Assembly: GCA_009929735.1 (NCBI GenBank)
Contig: RZZU01000020.1
Location: forward strand, 1 to 47,034
DNA from: Clostridia bacterium
Lineage (GTDB): Bacteria; Bacillota; Clostridia; Lachnospirales; Anaerotignaceae
Length of the DNA: 47,034 bases
Direction: 5' to 3'
Shown: piece by piece, positions 17,072 through 26,025 of the stretch
Position numbering within the stretch: the first letter of the stretch is position 1
Layout of the letters: each line of letters starts with the position of its first letter
The notes under the pieces: model-generated
The model's input: the letters and a program-made list of their open reading frames with translations, nothing else
Databases searched by the model: none
Told to the model about the DNA's origin: nothing
Position numbers and translations under genes: made by a program

Positions 17072-18796
17072 TTAAAAATAGCTGGTTACAGATTCCTTAA
17101 TGATTGTATAGCTTCCATATAAATTCAGTTTTCCATAACCCCATTTTATACTCGGATAGATTCTGTTTTCTTCACGGGTGCATCCGCTGACCAAAAAAGT
17201 TCTGACTAAATCGCCATCCATGGATGGAATATTTCTTTGAATAATACCCCATTCAAACAACAGTGCAGCAGCACCGGCGGTTAGTGCTGCCGCTACGCTG
17301 GTTCCCGTTTTGATGCCATAGCCTGTGGGATAGATACCTTTTACATTTACACCCGGAGCCACCAAATCCGGAGCTATACGAGGCAATCTTGTGGGCCCCC
17401 ATGAAGATGAAATGAAAAGACTGTTATCGTTGCTGCTATAAGCTCCGCAAGTGATACACCTTAGTGCAGTTGCAGGATAAACAATGGTGTATTCAGGGAC
17501 GGGCTTAAACAACTCTATATACTCGCTTACTTGACCTGTGATTGGAAGCCATACAAAATAGTCACCGCTTATAATGACATCTCCAAAAAGGGTTATATCC
17601 CAGATACCCTGCGTTGCATTTTTAAAACGAATAAAAATGATATTATTCGAACCTTTATAGTATTCAATTGTGATAGATGTGTTCTCCAAAATCATCTTTT
17701 CATTGTATTTTAAGCCTATCTTAAAGGGGAGTCTTGCAACCACTTCTCCCGTTGGGGAGGTGATGCTGGCAGACACCTTATCACACGCTGGTGTGTAAAT
17801 GGTCAGGGTAAAGGATTCATCAGCTCTCCCAACTTTAATGCTAAAAGTATCTGTAGCACCTGTTTTTGGGATTTTCCCTTGGGAATGGTGCCTTACATTG
17901 CTTTCATTGCCTGCGGCAACAACATAAACATATCCGGCTCTTTGGGAGCCATAAGAAATATAATCTTCAAATAAAGTGTTCCCGTCATGTCCGCTGGTGT
18001 TGGAACCCATCGTCACACACGTTACAATAGGCAAATTCAGCTCTTCGGAGCGATCATGAATATATTTTACTCCTAATATATAATCGGTGGACTCATAAAG
18101 ATTTGGATTCTCCTTTGGCAAAAGGAATTTATCAATATAATACTCATTGGCACGGCGCAGCTTCACTGCCATGATATATGCCTGTGGAGCTGCGCCGATA
18201 TACTCACCTTTTTCATTACTGGCAGCGACTGAGGCAAGAAAGGTTCCGTGACCGTCATCATCAACAGAGGGAACGATTTCATAAGGATTATCTGAATTTA
18301 AAGCTCTATTAATATCCTCTTGTGTATAAACTGAGCCAAAATAGAGATAATCGGGTCTTTTTCCATCAATGGTTTGATCCCAGAGATAAAGTATTTTCGA
18401 GGAACCATCTTCAAACTTAAATGCGTCCTTTGTATAATCAATACCGGTATCGACAAAGCCAATGATGACATTCTTTCCTGAAAGATTAAAAAAGGGCTGA
18501 TTTTGAATTTGGGTAATTCCACTGTCGTCATTGCTTTTGCTGTCCAAGGGTGACATAATTTTTGGAAAAAAGTCTTCAAAATCATTACCTAATTCCTCAA
18601 ATACTGGGAAAATATTTTCTTGATTTGTATAAACTACAATCATCTCGTTTGACATTTCTGTCCCCAATTTTAAGTAAGGTTTGTCTTTTACAAACAGCTT
18701 AAAGCGATCCGTATTTACTACGGTAAAATCCACAGTTGTAGGCAGCTTAATAAATTCATCCAATGGCAAGTCATATTCATTCATAGTTGCAGCCAA
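17072..18796 (-). CDS. Csp-type subtilisin-like germination protease (third copy)
   Basis: This 574-residue subtilase has a prodomain (about 1-95), the triad Asp116 (FVDTGIDY), His183 (DDDGHGTF) and Ser500 (KTGTSVAA), and the oxyanion Asn297 (AAGNESN). A long insert between Asn and Ser fits the beta jelly-roll domain of Csp proteases, which cleave pro-SleC in spores. It aligns without gaps to the preceding gene over at least 500 residues, 37 of the first 50 being identical, so they arose by tandem duplication. The start is TTG at 18796, ten bases after AGGAGG; the first ATG is four codons later and too far from that site. sleC follows 26 bases downstream. Confidence 0.9.
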   Translation of the reverse strand: MAATMNEYDLPLDEFIKLPTTVDFTVVNTDRFKLFVKDKPYLKLGTEMSNEMIVVYTNQENIFPVFEELGNDFEDFFPKIMSPLDSKSNDDSGITQIQNQPFFNLSGKNVIIGFVDTGIDYTKDAFKFEDGSSKILYLWDQTIDGKRPDYLYFGSVYTQEDINRALNSDNPYEIVPSVDDDGHGTFLASVAASNEKGEYIGAAPQAYIMAVKLRRANEYYIDKFLLPKENPNLYESTDYILGVKYIHDRSEELNLPIVTCVTMGSNTSGHDGNTLFEDYISYGSQRAGYVYVVAAGNESNVRHHSQGKIPKTGATDTFSIKVGRADESFTLTIYTPACDKVSASITSPTGEVVARLPFKIGLKYNEKMILENTSITIEYYKGSNNIIFIRFKNATQGIWDITLFGDVIISGDYFVWLPITGQVSEYIELFKPVPEYTIVYPATALRCITCGAYSSNDNSLFISSSWGPTRLPRIAPDLVAPGVNVKGIYPTGYGIKTGTSVAAALTAGAAALLFEWGIIQRNIPSMDGDLVRTFLVSGCTREENRIYPSIKWGYGKLNLYGSYTIIKESVTSYF

Positions 18797-18916
18797 AAAA
18801 TAATCGCCTCCTAATTTTTAATTGTAAAAAGGGATTGACTTTATAAAATTCCGTACCTGCGGGGAAGGGGAACCCAGTAAAAATTTATAGTTCACATTAA
18901 TACCCGTCAACGAAGT

Positions 18917-20647
18917 TTATAATAAATAATAGTTAATAATAGATTCTTTTATTACAGCGAAACTGTTATACAAGTTAAGCTTTCCGTAGCCCCATTTTAT
19001 ATTGGGGAATACCATGTTTTCTTCGCGGGTAGCTCCGCTTATTAAAAATGTTCTGACTAAATCGCCGTCCATGGCAGGAATATTTTTTTGGATAATCCCC
19101 CATTCAAGCAAAAGTGCCGCAGCACCAGCGGTAATTGCGGCAGCTACGGAGGTTCCCGTTTTGGTTCCATATCCAGTGGGGAAAATGCCTTTGACATTTA
19201 CGCCAGGGGCAACCAAATCCGGAGCCATTCGGGGTAGTCTTGTGGGTCCCCATGAAGAGGATACAAAAAGGCTGTTATCATTGCTGTTATATGCGCCGCA
19301 GGTTATTGTCCTTAGTGCGGTTGCCGGGAAAACGATGGTATATTCGGGAACGGGTTTTAATAGCTCGATAGAATCGTTTACCTGCCCAGTAATCGGAAGC
19401 CATACATAATAATCTCCACTTACAATGGAATCTGCAAAAATGGTTACATCCCAGATACCCTCCGTTGCATTTCTAAATCCAATGAAGATGAAATTATTGA
19501 CACCTTTATAATATTCAACCGATATTGTTGCATCCTCAAAAATTAATTTTTCGCTGTACTTTAAGCCTACCCTAAAAGGGCGCCTTGCAATTACCTCTCC
19601 GGTTGGGGAGGTAATACTGACAGATATTTTATCATATGCTGGTCCGTAAATAGACAAGGAGAAGGATTCATCTTGTTTTCCGACGTTGACGCTGAAGGTG
19701 TCTGTAGTTCCTGTGCGGGGCAATTTTCCCTGCGAATGGTGTCTTGCATTACTTTCGTTACCCGCAGCAGTCACAAAAACATATCCTGCTCTTTGGGCAG
19801 CAAAAGAAATATAATCCTCAAACAAGCTATTTCCGTCATGTCCGCTGGAATTGGAACCCATGGTAATACACATTACAATAGGCAAGTTCATTTCCTCTGT
19901 ACGATCCAAGATATATTTCATCCCTAAAAGATAATCGGTGGATTGATAAAGATTTGGATTATCCTTAGGCAAAAGTAATTTTTCTATATAAAATTCACGG
20001 GCGCGGCGCAGTTTTACCGCCATGATATAAGCCTTTGGTGCCGCACCGATATACTCTCCTTTTTCGTTACTGGCAGCGAGGGAGGCCATAAAGGTTCCGT
20101 GTCCGTCTTCATCAATAGAAGGAACAATTTCATATGGGTTTTCTGAATTTAAAGCTCTATTAATATCCTCTTGTGTATAAACCGAACCGAAATAAAGATA
20201 ATCAGGTCTGTTGCCATCAATGGTTTGATCCCAAAGATACAGTATCTTTGAAGATCCATCCTCAAATCGAAATGCTTCTTTTGTGTAATCAATACCGGTA
20301 TCGACAAAGCCAATGACAACATTTCTTCCTGAAAGATTTAAAAAGGGCTGATTTTGAATTTGGGTAATTCCGCTGTCCTCATTGCTTTTGCTGTCCAAGG
20401 GTGATAGGATTTTCGGAAAGAATTCATTATAATCATTTCCTAATTCTTCAAATAATAGGGGCAAATTATCTAAATTTGTATAAACAACGATCAACTCATT
20501 TGCCAGTTCAGTCCCTAATTTTAAGTAAGGTTTGTCTTGTATGAATAGCTTAAAGCGATCAGTATTAATTACATTAAAGTCTACCGTTGTAGGCAGGTTG
20601 AAAAATTCATTCAACGGCAAGTCATTTTCATCTATATTTGCAGCCAA
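18917..20647 (-). CDS. Csp-type subtilisin-like germination protease (second copy)
   Basis: This 576-residue protein is the close paralogue of the downstream copy. The triad is complete: Asp116, His183, Ser500, with Asn297, so unlike the CspA and CspC pseudoproteases of C. difficile it should be catalytic. An in-frame extension to 20704 exists, but the TTG at 20647 sits nine bases after AGGAGG, and the same AGGAGGCGATTATT leader and TTG-GCT-GCA start precede the other copy, so this start is firm. It overlaps the end of the first csp gene by 16 bases. A 120-base gap separates it from the third copy and holds a possible TTGACG-17-TAAATT promoter. Confidence 0.9.
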   Translation of the reverse strand: MAANIDENDLPLNEFFNLPTTVDFNVINTDRFKLFIQDKPYLKLGTELANELIVVYTNLDNLPLLFEELGNDYNEFFPKILSPLDSKSNEDSGITQIQNQPFLNLSGRNVVIGFVDTGIDYTKEAFRFEDGSSKILYLWDQTIDGNRPDYLYFGSVYTQEDINRALNSENPYEIVPSIDEDGHGTFMASLAASNEKGEYIGAAPKAYIMAVKLRRAREFYIEKLLLPKDNPNLYQSTDYLLGMKYILDRTEEMNLPIVMCITMGSNSSGHDGNSLFEDYISFAAQRAGYVFVTAAGNESNARHHSQGKLPRTGTTDTFSVNVGKQDESFSLSIYGPAYDKISVSITSPTGEVIARRPFRVGLKYSEKLIFEDATISVEYYKGVNNFIFIGFRNATEGIWDVTIFADSIVSGDYYVWLPITGQVNDSIELLKPVPEYTIVFPATALRTITCGAYNSNDNSLFVSSSWGPTRLPRMAPDLVAPGVNVKGIFPTGYGTKTGTSVAAAITAGAAALLLEWGIIQKNIPAMDGDLVRTFLISGATREENMVFPNIKWGYGKLNLYNSFAVIKESIINYYLL

Positions 20648-22401
20648 GAATAATCGCCTCCTAATTGATACTCGGTTAAATAATTCATTGTACCGTATAA
20701 GCACAGCGTACCATAGCCAAAGGATGCATTTGGATAGATGACACCCGGTTTTCTTTCTGCGCCTATTCGTAAAAATGCTCTGATGCGTTCTCCATATAGA
20801 AAAGGATCATTATTATTCACAATTCCCCATTGCATCATTAGGGCGGCTGAGCCTGTAGCAAAGGGTGCGGCTACGCTGGTACCTGTAAATGTATCATAAC
20901 CACCACCGCTTTTTGTGGATAATATATTTACTGCCGGCGCAGCAATATCAGGATAAAATGCTGTATTATCTACGTCACCTCTTCCAGAAAACGGCGCTAT
21001 GTTGCCTACACGATCATTATAGCCTGCAACTCTTACTACTTTTGCAGCTGTAGAAGGAATGGTAAGGGTGTTGTATATGGATGGATTTGCAAAAAATGTT
21101 TCTTCGGATACTTCCTCTATCGTTGGGAGCCATATTTCGTAATTCCCATCAACGATGGTGTCAGCAATAATTTTTAATTTTATTATTGCTGGTAGCAATG
21201 CGCCTTGCGTGGCATTAACCGTAAATAAAACCTCTTGTAATGTAGAATAATGTGATGGCTGACCATAAAATATATTCAAATCAAAAGTGGGTCTTCTGAC
21301 TGTTTTTGTTTGGTTTTCAATGTTAATTACACCGGACGTATTTCCGTCAGGAAAAATTAATTCAACGGCAAACTCATCGACAAAGTTTTTCCAAAGTGAT
21401 AAATAGTATGTTTCAACTCCGGGACCTCTGAAATAATCAATTTCTTGCACTTCCTTGGATGCAATTTTACCCTTGTAATGATGTCCGCTTGAACCTTCAT
21501 TACCTGTAGGGATAATAATTGATGTTTTCCAGCTTGTGGAAATTTCAGTAATAAAGGTTTCAAATAGAGAATCGCCTTTATGAGAACCATTATTCATACC
21601 AAAGCTCATATTGATACAAATTGGCCTATTAAACCGCTTTGCCTTATCAATGACGTATTTCAAGGCACGCATTAACTCGGTAGATCGTGCAAAGGATTCA
21701 TAGCCTTTGTAGCCAACCTTCACTGCAATAATGTCAGCCTCTGTTGCTACCCCCACATTTAGCCCGCCACTTGACCGACCGTTTCCGGCAGCAATGCCCG
21801 CAACAGCGGTTCCGTGACCATTGGTATCAACACTTGGAACAATGAGGAATGGGTTTGGGCTTTGAATGGCATTATTGATTTGCTGATTATTGTATTCAGC
21901 ACCGCTGTAAAACCCAACAGGGGGGACGCCTTTTTGTGTTTGATCCCAAATGAAAAGAATTCTGCTGGTTCCATCAATATTTTGGAAATCAGGATGCATA
22001 TAATCTATTCCCGAATCAATGATTGCAATAATGACACCTTTTCCGCTTAGATTAAATCCGCTGCTTCTTTGAACAGCCGTGATGCAAGAACTTACAAGGT
22101 TATTGGATCCCTCAAAATAAAGATTTTTGGGTAATTCAAGGTGTTCAACTTCCGAATAAGAATTTAATGCAGCGAGTTTCGTTTTATCAATCGTAATAAT
22201 TGCGTAATTTTCGTATACAATTTCCGCTTCAGCTCCCAGTTCCTCTGCAACTTTTAGGATATCCCCATTAAATTTGGCAATAACCTCTATTTTATTAGAG
22301 TCCATTTCTAAATCCTCTTCAAACTCTAATTCATTGCCGATTTCTGATGAAAACAAGTCGTTTGTTTTAGAAGCCTTACTGTTTATACGTTTTGTTAACA
22401 T
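20632..22401 (-). CDS. Csp-type subtilisin-like germination protease (first copy)
   Basis: This 589-residue subtilase is more distant from the other two copies. It has a prodomain of about 110 residues with a lysine- and acid-rich start, then Asp129 (IIDSGIDYMHPDF), His196 (TNGHGTAVAG), Asn301 (PTGNEGSSGHH) and Ser509 (FTGTSVAAP): a complete triad. The jelly-roll insert between Asn and Ser is present (about 320-440). The ATG at 22401 has AAGGAG eight bases before it; the in-frame TTG at 22425 has no such site. It overlaps the next csp gene by 16 bases and follows a small unknown gene by 17. Which copy corresponds to CspA, B or C elsewhere cannot be decided by eye. Confidence 0.9.
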   Translation of the reverse strand: MLTKRINSKASKTNDLFSSEIGNELEFEEDLEMDSNKIEVIAKFNGDILKVAEELGAEAEIVYENYAIITIDKTKLAALNSYSEVEHLELPKNLYFEGSNNLVSSCITAVQRSSGFNLSGKGVIIAIIDSGIDYMHPDFQNIDGTSRILFIWDQTQKGVPPVGFYSGAEYNNQQINNAIQSPNPFLIVPSVDTNGHGTAVAGIAAGNGRSSGGLNVGVATEADIIAVKVGYKGYESFARSTELMRALKYVIDKAKRFNRPICINMSFGMNNGSHKGDSLFETFITEISTSWKTSIIIPTGNEGSSGHHYKGKIASKEVQEIDYFRGPGVETYYLSLWKNFVDEFAVELIFPDGNTSGVINIENQTKTVRRPTFDLNIFYGQPSHYSTLQEVLFTVNATQGALLPAIIKLKIIADTIVDGNYEIWLPTIEEVSEETFFANPSIYNTLTIPSTAAKVVRVAGYNDRVGNIAPFSGRGDVDNTAFYPDIAAPAVNILSTKSGGGYDTFTGTSVAAPFATGSAALMMQWGIVNNNDPFLYGERIRAFLRIGAERKPGVIYPNASFGYGTLCLYGTMNYLTEYQLGGDYSWLQI

Positions 22402-22418
22402 AAACTTCACTCCTTGCC

Positions 22419-22685
22419 TCAGCAAAATGCGAGAACATCTGAAAGCTTGATTATTTCATAAACCCAATGATTATTCAGTTTTGCAAAGCCTCTTAGTTGG
22501 ATTTTGTTACAATCCTTTATTAAAAACCAATAGCCTTTATTATCTTTTAATGTCAGGTACACGATAGTGTCTATTTGGTTTTGTAGTAACGATATTTGTT
22601 CCTTCGTTAAAATATGGTTGTATTTTGGGGCATATTTTAACACCGCTTTTTGCGCTTGATTAAGTTGACATGAATTATAAGACAT
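22419..22685 (-). CDS. Small unknown protein, first gene of csp-sleC operon
   Basis: I do not recognise this 88-residue protein. It has no signal peptide or long hydrophobic helix, and appears to be a small cytoplasmic alpha/beta protein: a helical N-terminal half (QAQKAVLKYAPKYNHILTKE) and strand-like C-terminal half (VYLTLKDNKGYWFLI, LNNHWVYEIIKL). The ATG at 22685 is preceded by AAAGGGTGA; a GTG three codons earlier overlaps that site. It ends 17 bases before the first csp gene, so it is almost certainly cotranscribed with it. A sporulation- or germination-linked role follows only from its position. Confidence 0.65.
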   Translation of the reverse strand: MSYNSCQLNQAQKAVLKYAPKYNHILTKEQISLLQNQIDTIVYLTLKDNKGYWFLIKDCNKIQLRGFAKLNNHWVYEIIKLSDVLAFC

Positions 22686-23219
22686 AATCGTCACCCTTTC
22701 AGTATCATTCTTACAGTATATTTGCTAAACCGTCCTAAAATACCTGATGTCGGGTAAAGCCAGCTGCTAATAAAGAAATGGAGGGCATTGCAAGGAGTAT
22801 ATTGGTTCTTCGCCAATGAAGGTATTTGTGTATTCTGGTGCCCTATTCGGTTTAAAGGAGGTGGCGGTTTAAGGGTTAGGTATAAAAATGAAATGAAAAG
22901 GAAAGGCCAATTGGCTGCTGCAAGCGTGATTGTTTTTAGCTGCTGTTTGAAGTTCAAATAGGCAGAGAGTTTGCGCTGCAACCTGAAAAGGGGAGGACCT
23001 TGTTTTATGATTACTATGATAATTAAAGCTGAGACAAGAAACCATCAAAACGGTGTATATATATAAGGAAAGAATGCACCTGCGAATATAGGAATAATTT
23101 CTATATTCATAGGTGCATTCTTATGTAGATTGCGAAAATGTAAGTTTTTTTGCTAAATCATTCAGTCGTTGACTACTAGCTTAAATGAAAGCAGTTTCTG
23201 CTATTTGACTGCGGATTTT
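22686..23219. other. Intergenic region with a long inverted repeat
   Basis: This 534-bp gap lies between yeiH and the csp operon, both on the minus strand. It should hold the csp operon promoter, but I find no convincing sigma-factor match. A 96-codon minus-strand frame (22691-22981) looks spurious. The clear structure is the inverted repeat at 23070-23122. Confidence 0.5.
23070..23122. repeat. Long inverted repeat without T-tract
   Basis: The arms 23070-23081 plus 23084-23091 match 23101-23108 plus 23111-23122 perfectly (AAGAATGCACCT and GAATATAG with complements), with only a two-base internal loop and a nine-base apical loop. No T-run follows in either direction, so it is not a standard terminator. 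Confidence 0.7.
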
Positions 23220-24245
23220 TTAAATAAGCCCGATAAAATATTCTACTACAAAAGCAACAATAACTACAAGAAGTGAAATAATGAAACCGTGGAGCATGGG
23301 CTGAAAACCCGATTTTTTCATTTCTCTGAAGTCTGTGTTTAAGCCAATGGCGGCAAGGGCAGCCACCATAAGAAATTTACTAAGGTCTTTGCATATTGCT
23401 GAAACTGCCACAGGAATAAAACCAATGCTGTTTAAAATGGACATTGCTACAAAAAGTAGGATAAACCATGGAAACAGGTTCGTAAATTTTACTTGCGTGG
23501 TTAATTCAAGTTGTTCTGAAGTAGCGAGTTCCTTCCTTTTTAAATGCATTTGAATCATTGCAAAAATTAAAACAGTAGGGATGATGGATAAGGTTCTGGT
23601 CAGCTTGACCATGGTTGCAAAATCTCCGGCAGCTTCGGAAAAAGCATAGCCTGCAGCAACTACACTGGAGGTGTCATTTACAGCCGTTCCCGCCCAAAGC
23701 CCATAAGCCATATCGCTTAAACCCATTGCTTTGCCAATAATTGGGAAGAGCACAATCATAGCCATGTCGAACAGGAACGTAGCACTGATCGCATAGGCAA
23801 TATCTTTATCTTCCGCATCGATAACAGGGGCGATTGCGGCAATGGCAGAACCTCCGCAGATACCTGTGCCGGCAGAAATTAAATTGGATAGCTTCCATTT
23901 TAACCCTAACGCCTTCCCAACAAAGTAACCTCCGCCAAAGCAGGTGAGAAGTGTAAAAATCATAACTGTTAAGGATAGCTTTCCGACCTGTAAAATTGTG
24001 CCGATACTTAGCGATGTACCTAGTAATACGATGGCAAACTTCAAAATTCTTTTTGAGGTGAATACAATACCCGGTTTTGTTACCGAATTTGGTTGATAAA
24101 ATTGATTGATAATCATACCGATAAATAGGGCGATTACGGAACTGCCAATCAGGGGAATAGGCAATAAGCTTTCCAAAAATCGGGCGGTTGCGGCAATGAT
24201 GAGGGCAATGAGTAAGCCTGGTAAAACTTGAATAATTTTCTTCAT
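23220..24245 (-). CDS. YeiH/UPF0324 family membrane transporter
   Basis: This 341-residue multi-pass membrane protein belongs to the YeiH family, annotated as putative sulfate exporters. The segment GTGICGGSAIAAIAPVIDA and the later WAGTAVNDTSSVVAAG are characteristic. About ten membrane segments are visible. An in-frame extension to 24314 is rejected because the ATG at 24245 has GGAGG eight bases before it. It is divergent from a LysR gene, as yeiH and yeiE are in E. coli, so control by that regulator is likely. The substrate is not proven for the family; sulfite or another sulfur anion is a reasonable guess. Confidence 0.87.
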   Translation of the reverse strand: MKKIIQVLPGLLIALIIAATARFLESLLPIPLIGSSVIALFIGMIINQFYQPNSVTKPGIVFTSKRILKFAIVLLGTSLSIGTILQVGKLSLTVMIFTLLTCFGGGYFVGKALGLKWKLSNLISAGTGICGGSAIAAIAPVIDAEDKDIAYAISATFLFDMAMIVLFPIIGKAMGLSDMAYGLWAGTAVNDTSSVVAAGYAFSEAAGDFATMVKLTRTLSIIPTVLIFAMIQMHLKRKELATSEQLELTTQVKFTNLFPWFILLFVAMSILNSIGFIPVAVSAICKDLSKFLMVAALAAIGLNTDFREMKKSGFQPMLHGFIISLLVVIVAFVVEYFIGLI

Positions 24246-24333
24246 AAATAATTCCTCCGTTTTTGTATCTTTTTCCTTTGATAATAAATTATCACAAATT
24301 TGAAATAAAATCAAATTATGATATTTTATAAAG

Positions 24334-24345
24334 CATAAATTTATG
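24334..24345. promoter_or_regulatory. Palindrome, candidate LysR site
   Basis: CATAAATTTATG is a perfect 12-bp palindrome in the gap between yeiH and the divergent LysR gene, about 70 bp before the LysR start. Such AT-rich dyads are typical LysR binding cores, but the assignment rests on position only. Confidence 0.35.
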
Positions 24346-24412
24346 TTATACTTATAGCGATTTTTCGTGCAAATTAAAAAATTTGTGAGTGAAATAAAGA
24401 GGAGGGTTTATC

Positions 24413-25288
24413 GTGCTGGATCAGAAGTTGACTACTTTTTTAGCTGTTGTGAAAACAGGGAGCTATACGGCTGCGGCAAAATTGCTGCACATGACACAGC
24501 CTGCCGTTACACAGCATATTCAAAAGCTGGAGGAGCATTATGGGTGTCGTTTGTTTGCACAAGAGGGAAGGGCGATGCGGCTGACAGACGACGGAAAATT
24601 TTTTCTTCATTATACGAAAATGCAACAATCCAATGAGCGGCAGCTATTGGAAAAACTGGGTGGGAATCAACGGCCTTTATTTATTGGGAGCACCCTCTCC
24701 ATTGCGGATTACTATTTGCCGCCCTTACTATTTTCATTTTTAGAAAAAAACAATGAAGGATTGAACATTACAGTTGCAAATACAAAAATTTTGTTGGAGC
24801 GTTTATTGCAGGGGAAGCTGGATGCGGCTTTTATTGAAGGCATTTTTGATAGAAAGTTTTTTGAGGCAGAAGTGTTTTGCATTGCAAATTTTATTCCTGT
24901 TGTATCAAAAACACATCCGCTGTTGGGAAAGAAAATTGATTTGTCAGAGTTGTATGCTTTTCCGCTAATACTAAGAGAATCTGGCTCTGGTACCAGAGCG
25001 ATTTTTGAAAGTTATTTGGCGCAGCAAAATGATTCCATCAGCTCTTTTGGCTCCAAATGGGAAGTCAGCAGTTTTGTTTTGATTAAGCATCTTTTGGAAA
25101 ATACAAATGCGATTTCATTTATGTATGAGGCGGTAGCAGAAAAGGAAATAAAGATGGAAAAATTAGGTGTGCTTGATATTGAAAACTATCAAGTTTCTCA
25201 TCCACTGCAATTTGTTTATTTAAAAAACAATTTAGATCAAGTCAAAATAAAGAGTTTCTACAATGAATGTATTGGACAGAAAAAATAG
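24413..25288 (+). CDS. LysR family regulator, YeiE-like by context
   Basis: This 291-residue LysR protein has the helix-turn-helix at about 3-62 (GSYTAAAKLLHMTQPAVTQH) and a CysB-type substrate-binding domain (about 90-291) with FIPVVSKTHPL and LILRESGSGTR, the last a ligand-loop pattern common in this subgroup. The start is GTG, seven bases after GAGGAGG. It is divergent from the YeiH-type transporter gene; in enterobacteria the pair yeiE-yeiH is arranged in the same way, which supports regulation of the transporter. It ends at a bidirectional terminator. Confidence 0.88.
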   Translation: MLDQKLTTFLAVVKTGSYTAAAKLLHMTQPAVTQHIQKLEEHYGCRLFAQEGRAMRLTDDGKFFLHYTKMQQSNERQLLEKLGGNQRPLFIGSTLSIADYYLPPLLFSFLEKNNEGLNITVANTKILLERLLQGKLDAAFIEGIFDRKFFEAEVFCIANFIPVVSKTHPLLGKKIDLSELYAFPLILRESGSGTRAIFESYLAQQNDSISSFGSKWEVSSFVLIKHLLENTNAISFMYEAVAEKEIKMEKLGVLDIENYQVSHPLQFVYLKNNLDQVKIKSFYNECIGQKK

Positions 25289-25300
25289 GGAGCACATATA

Positions 25301-25332
25301 AAAAAAGCTGAAAGGGTGGTTTCAGCTTTTTT
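25301..25332. terminator. Bidirectional terminator
   Basis: AAAAAAGCTGAAA (25301-25313) pairs perfectly with TTTCAGCTTTTTT (25320-25332) around a six-base loop. It serves the LysR gene and the convergent YoaK-type gene, whose stop codon overlaps its right arm. Confidence 0.9.
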
Positions 25333-26008
25333 AATCTTCAAAATTTTTTCGCTGCAAAAAGAGCATAATCAGCGCTATGATTAAGAGGATACAACAAAAA
25401 AGAACGGATTTTGCCCCTACTATCGGTGTGACCAATGCACCGATCCCTGCACCCGTAATAAACACAAAAATAACAGAAAAATATAAGAAAGCCTTTTTTG
25501 CAGCAGAACTGTCTTTTTCGAATACTAGGTGTACCAGCTGATCTGTGGCGCTTCTTAGGTTGCCTGTACACATCGTTGTGGCATAGGGTAATCCGTGGAT
25601 GTTCCGAAAGCTTTGTACCTGCATTGCGCAAATGAAGGAAATAAAAATGTTGGCTAACATATCGCCTTTTCCAAGCGGAAGAAACGCAACAATAATCAAT
25701 ACAATAATTTCAATGAAAAGCACAATTTGCCGCCAATGAAAGTGACGTGTATGATGAAAATGTCTTTTAATATATTCATCAACAAATATGCCGCAAACAA
25801 AGGCGATTATCGGTATGATATAGTATAAGGCATGAATGAAATGCCCCTGCACAAGCTGAATTGCCAATAATATCATGTTGCCTGTTTGTGCATTTGCAAA
25901 AACACCGCCTCTTGCAATATATGTATATGAATCAAAAAAGCCACCTGCAAACGCCAACAGGGCGCCAATACGAAAGCTTTCCGACATTTGGTTATTCCAT
26001 CGTTCCAT
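25331..26008 (-). CDS. YoaK family (DUF1275) membrane protein
   Basis: This 225-residue, six-helix membrane protein fits the YoaK/DUF1275 family: FAGGFFDSYTYIARGGVFANAQTGNM near the N terminus and MQVQSFR...ATTMCTGNLRS in the middle are family hallmarks. Its function is not established. AAGGAG precedes the ATG, and the gene starts 17 bases after the comM stop codon on the same strand, so it may be transcribed from the comM promoter, although the two have no obvious shared job. Confidence 0.88.
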   Translation of the reverse strand: MERWNNQMSESFRIGALLAFAGGFFDSYTYIARGGVFANAQTGNMILLAIQLVQGHFIHALYYIIPIIAFVCGIFVDEYIKRHFHHTRHFHWRQIVLFIEIIVLIIVAFLPLGKGDMLANIFISFICAMQVQSFRNIHGLPYATTMCTGNLRSATDQLVHLVFEKDSSAAKKAFLYFSVIFVFITGAGIGALVTPIVGAKSVLFCCILLIIALIMLFLQRKNFED

Positions 26009-26025
26009 TTCAAACTCCTTAATGA

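Noticed and set aside
22715..22744. Possible sporulation sigma-E promoter (AATATACT with GGTATT) before the csp operon
   Set aside because: Both boxes are poor matches by eye; expression in sporulation is expected from gene function, but the sequence alone does not settle it.
22691..22981. 96-codon minus-strand frame upstream of the csp operon
   Set aside because: No ribosome site, proline- and leucine-rich random-looking translation, and it would run through the probable promoter region of the csp operon.
22860..23060. Short plus-strand frames with AAAGGAGG or GGGGAGG upstream (22 and 19 codons)
   Set aside because: Too short and without resemblance to known peptides; could be gene remnants, but nothing supports that.
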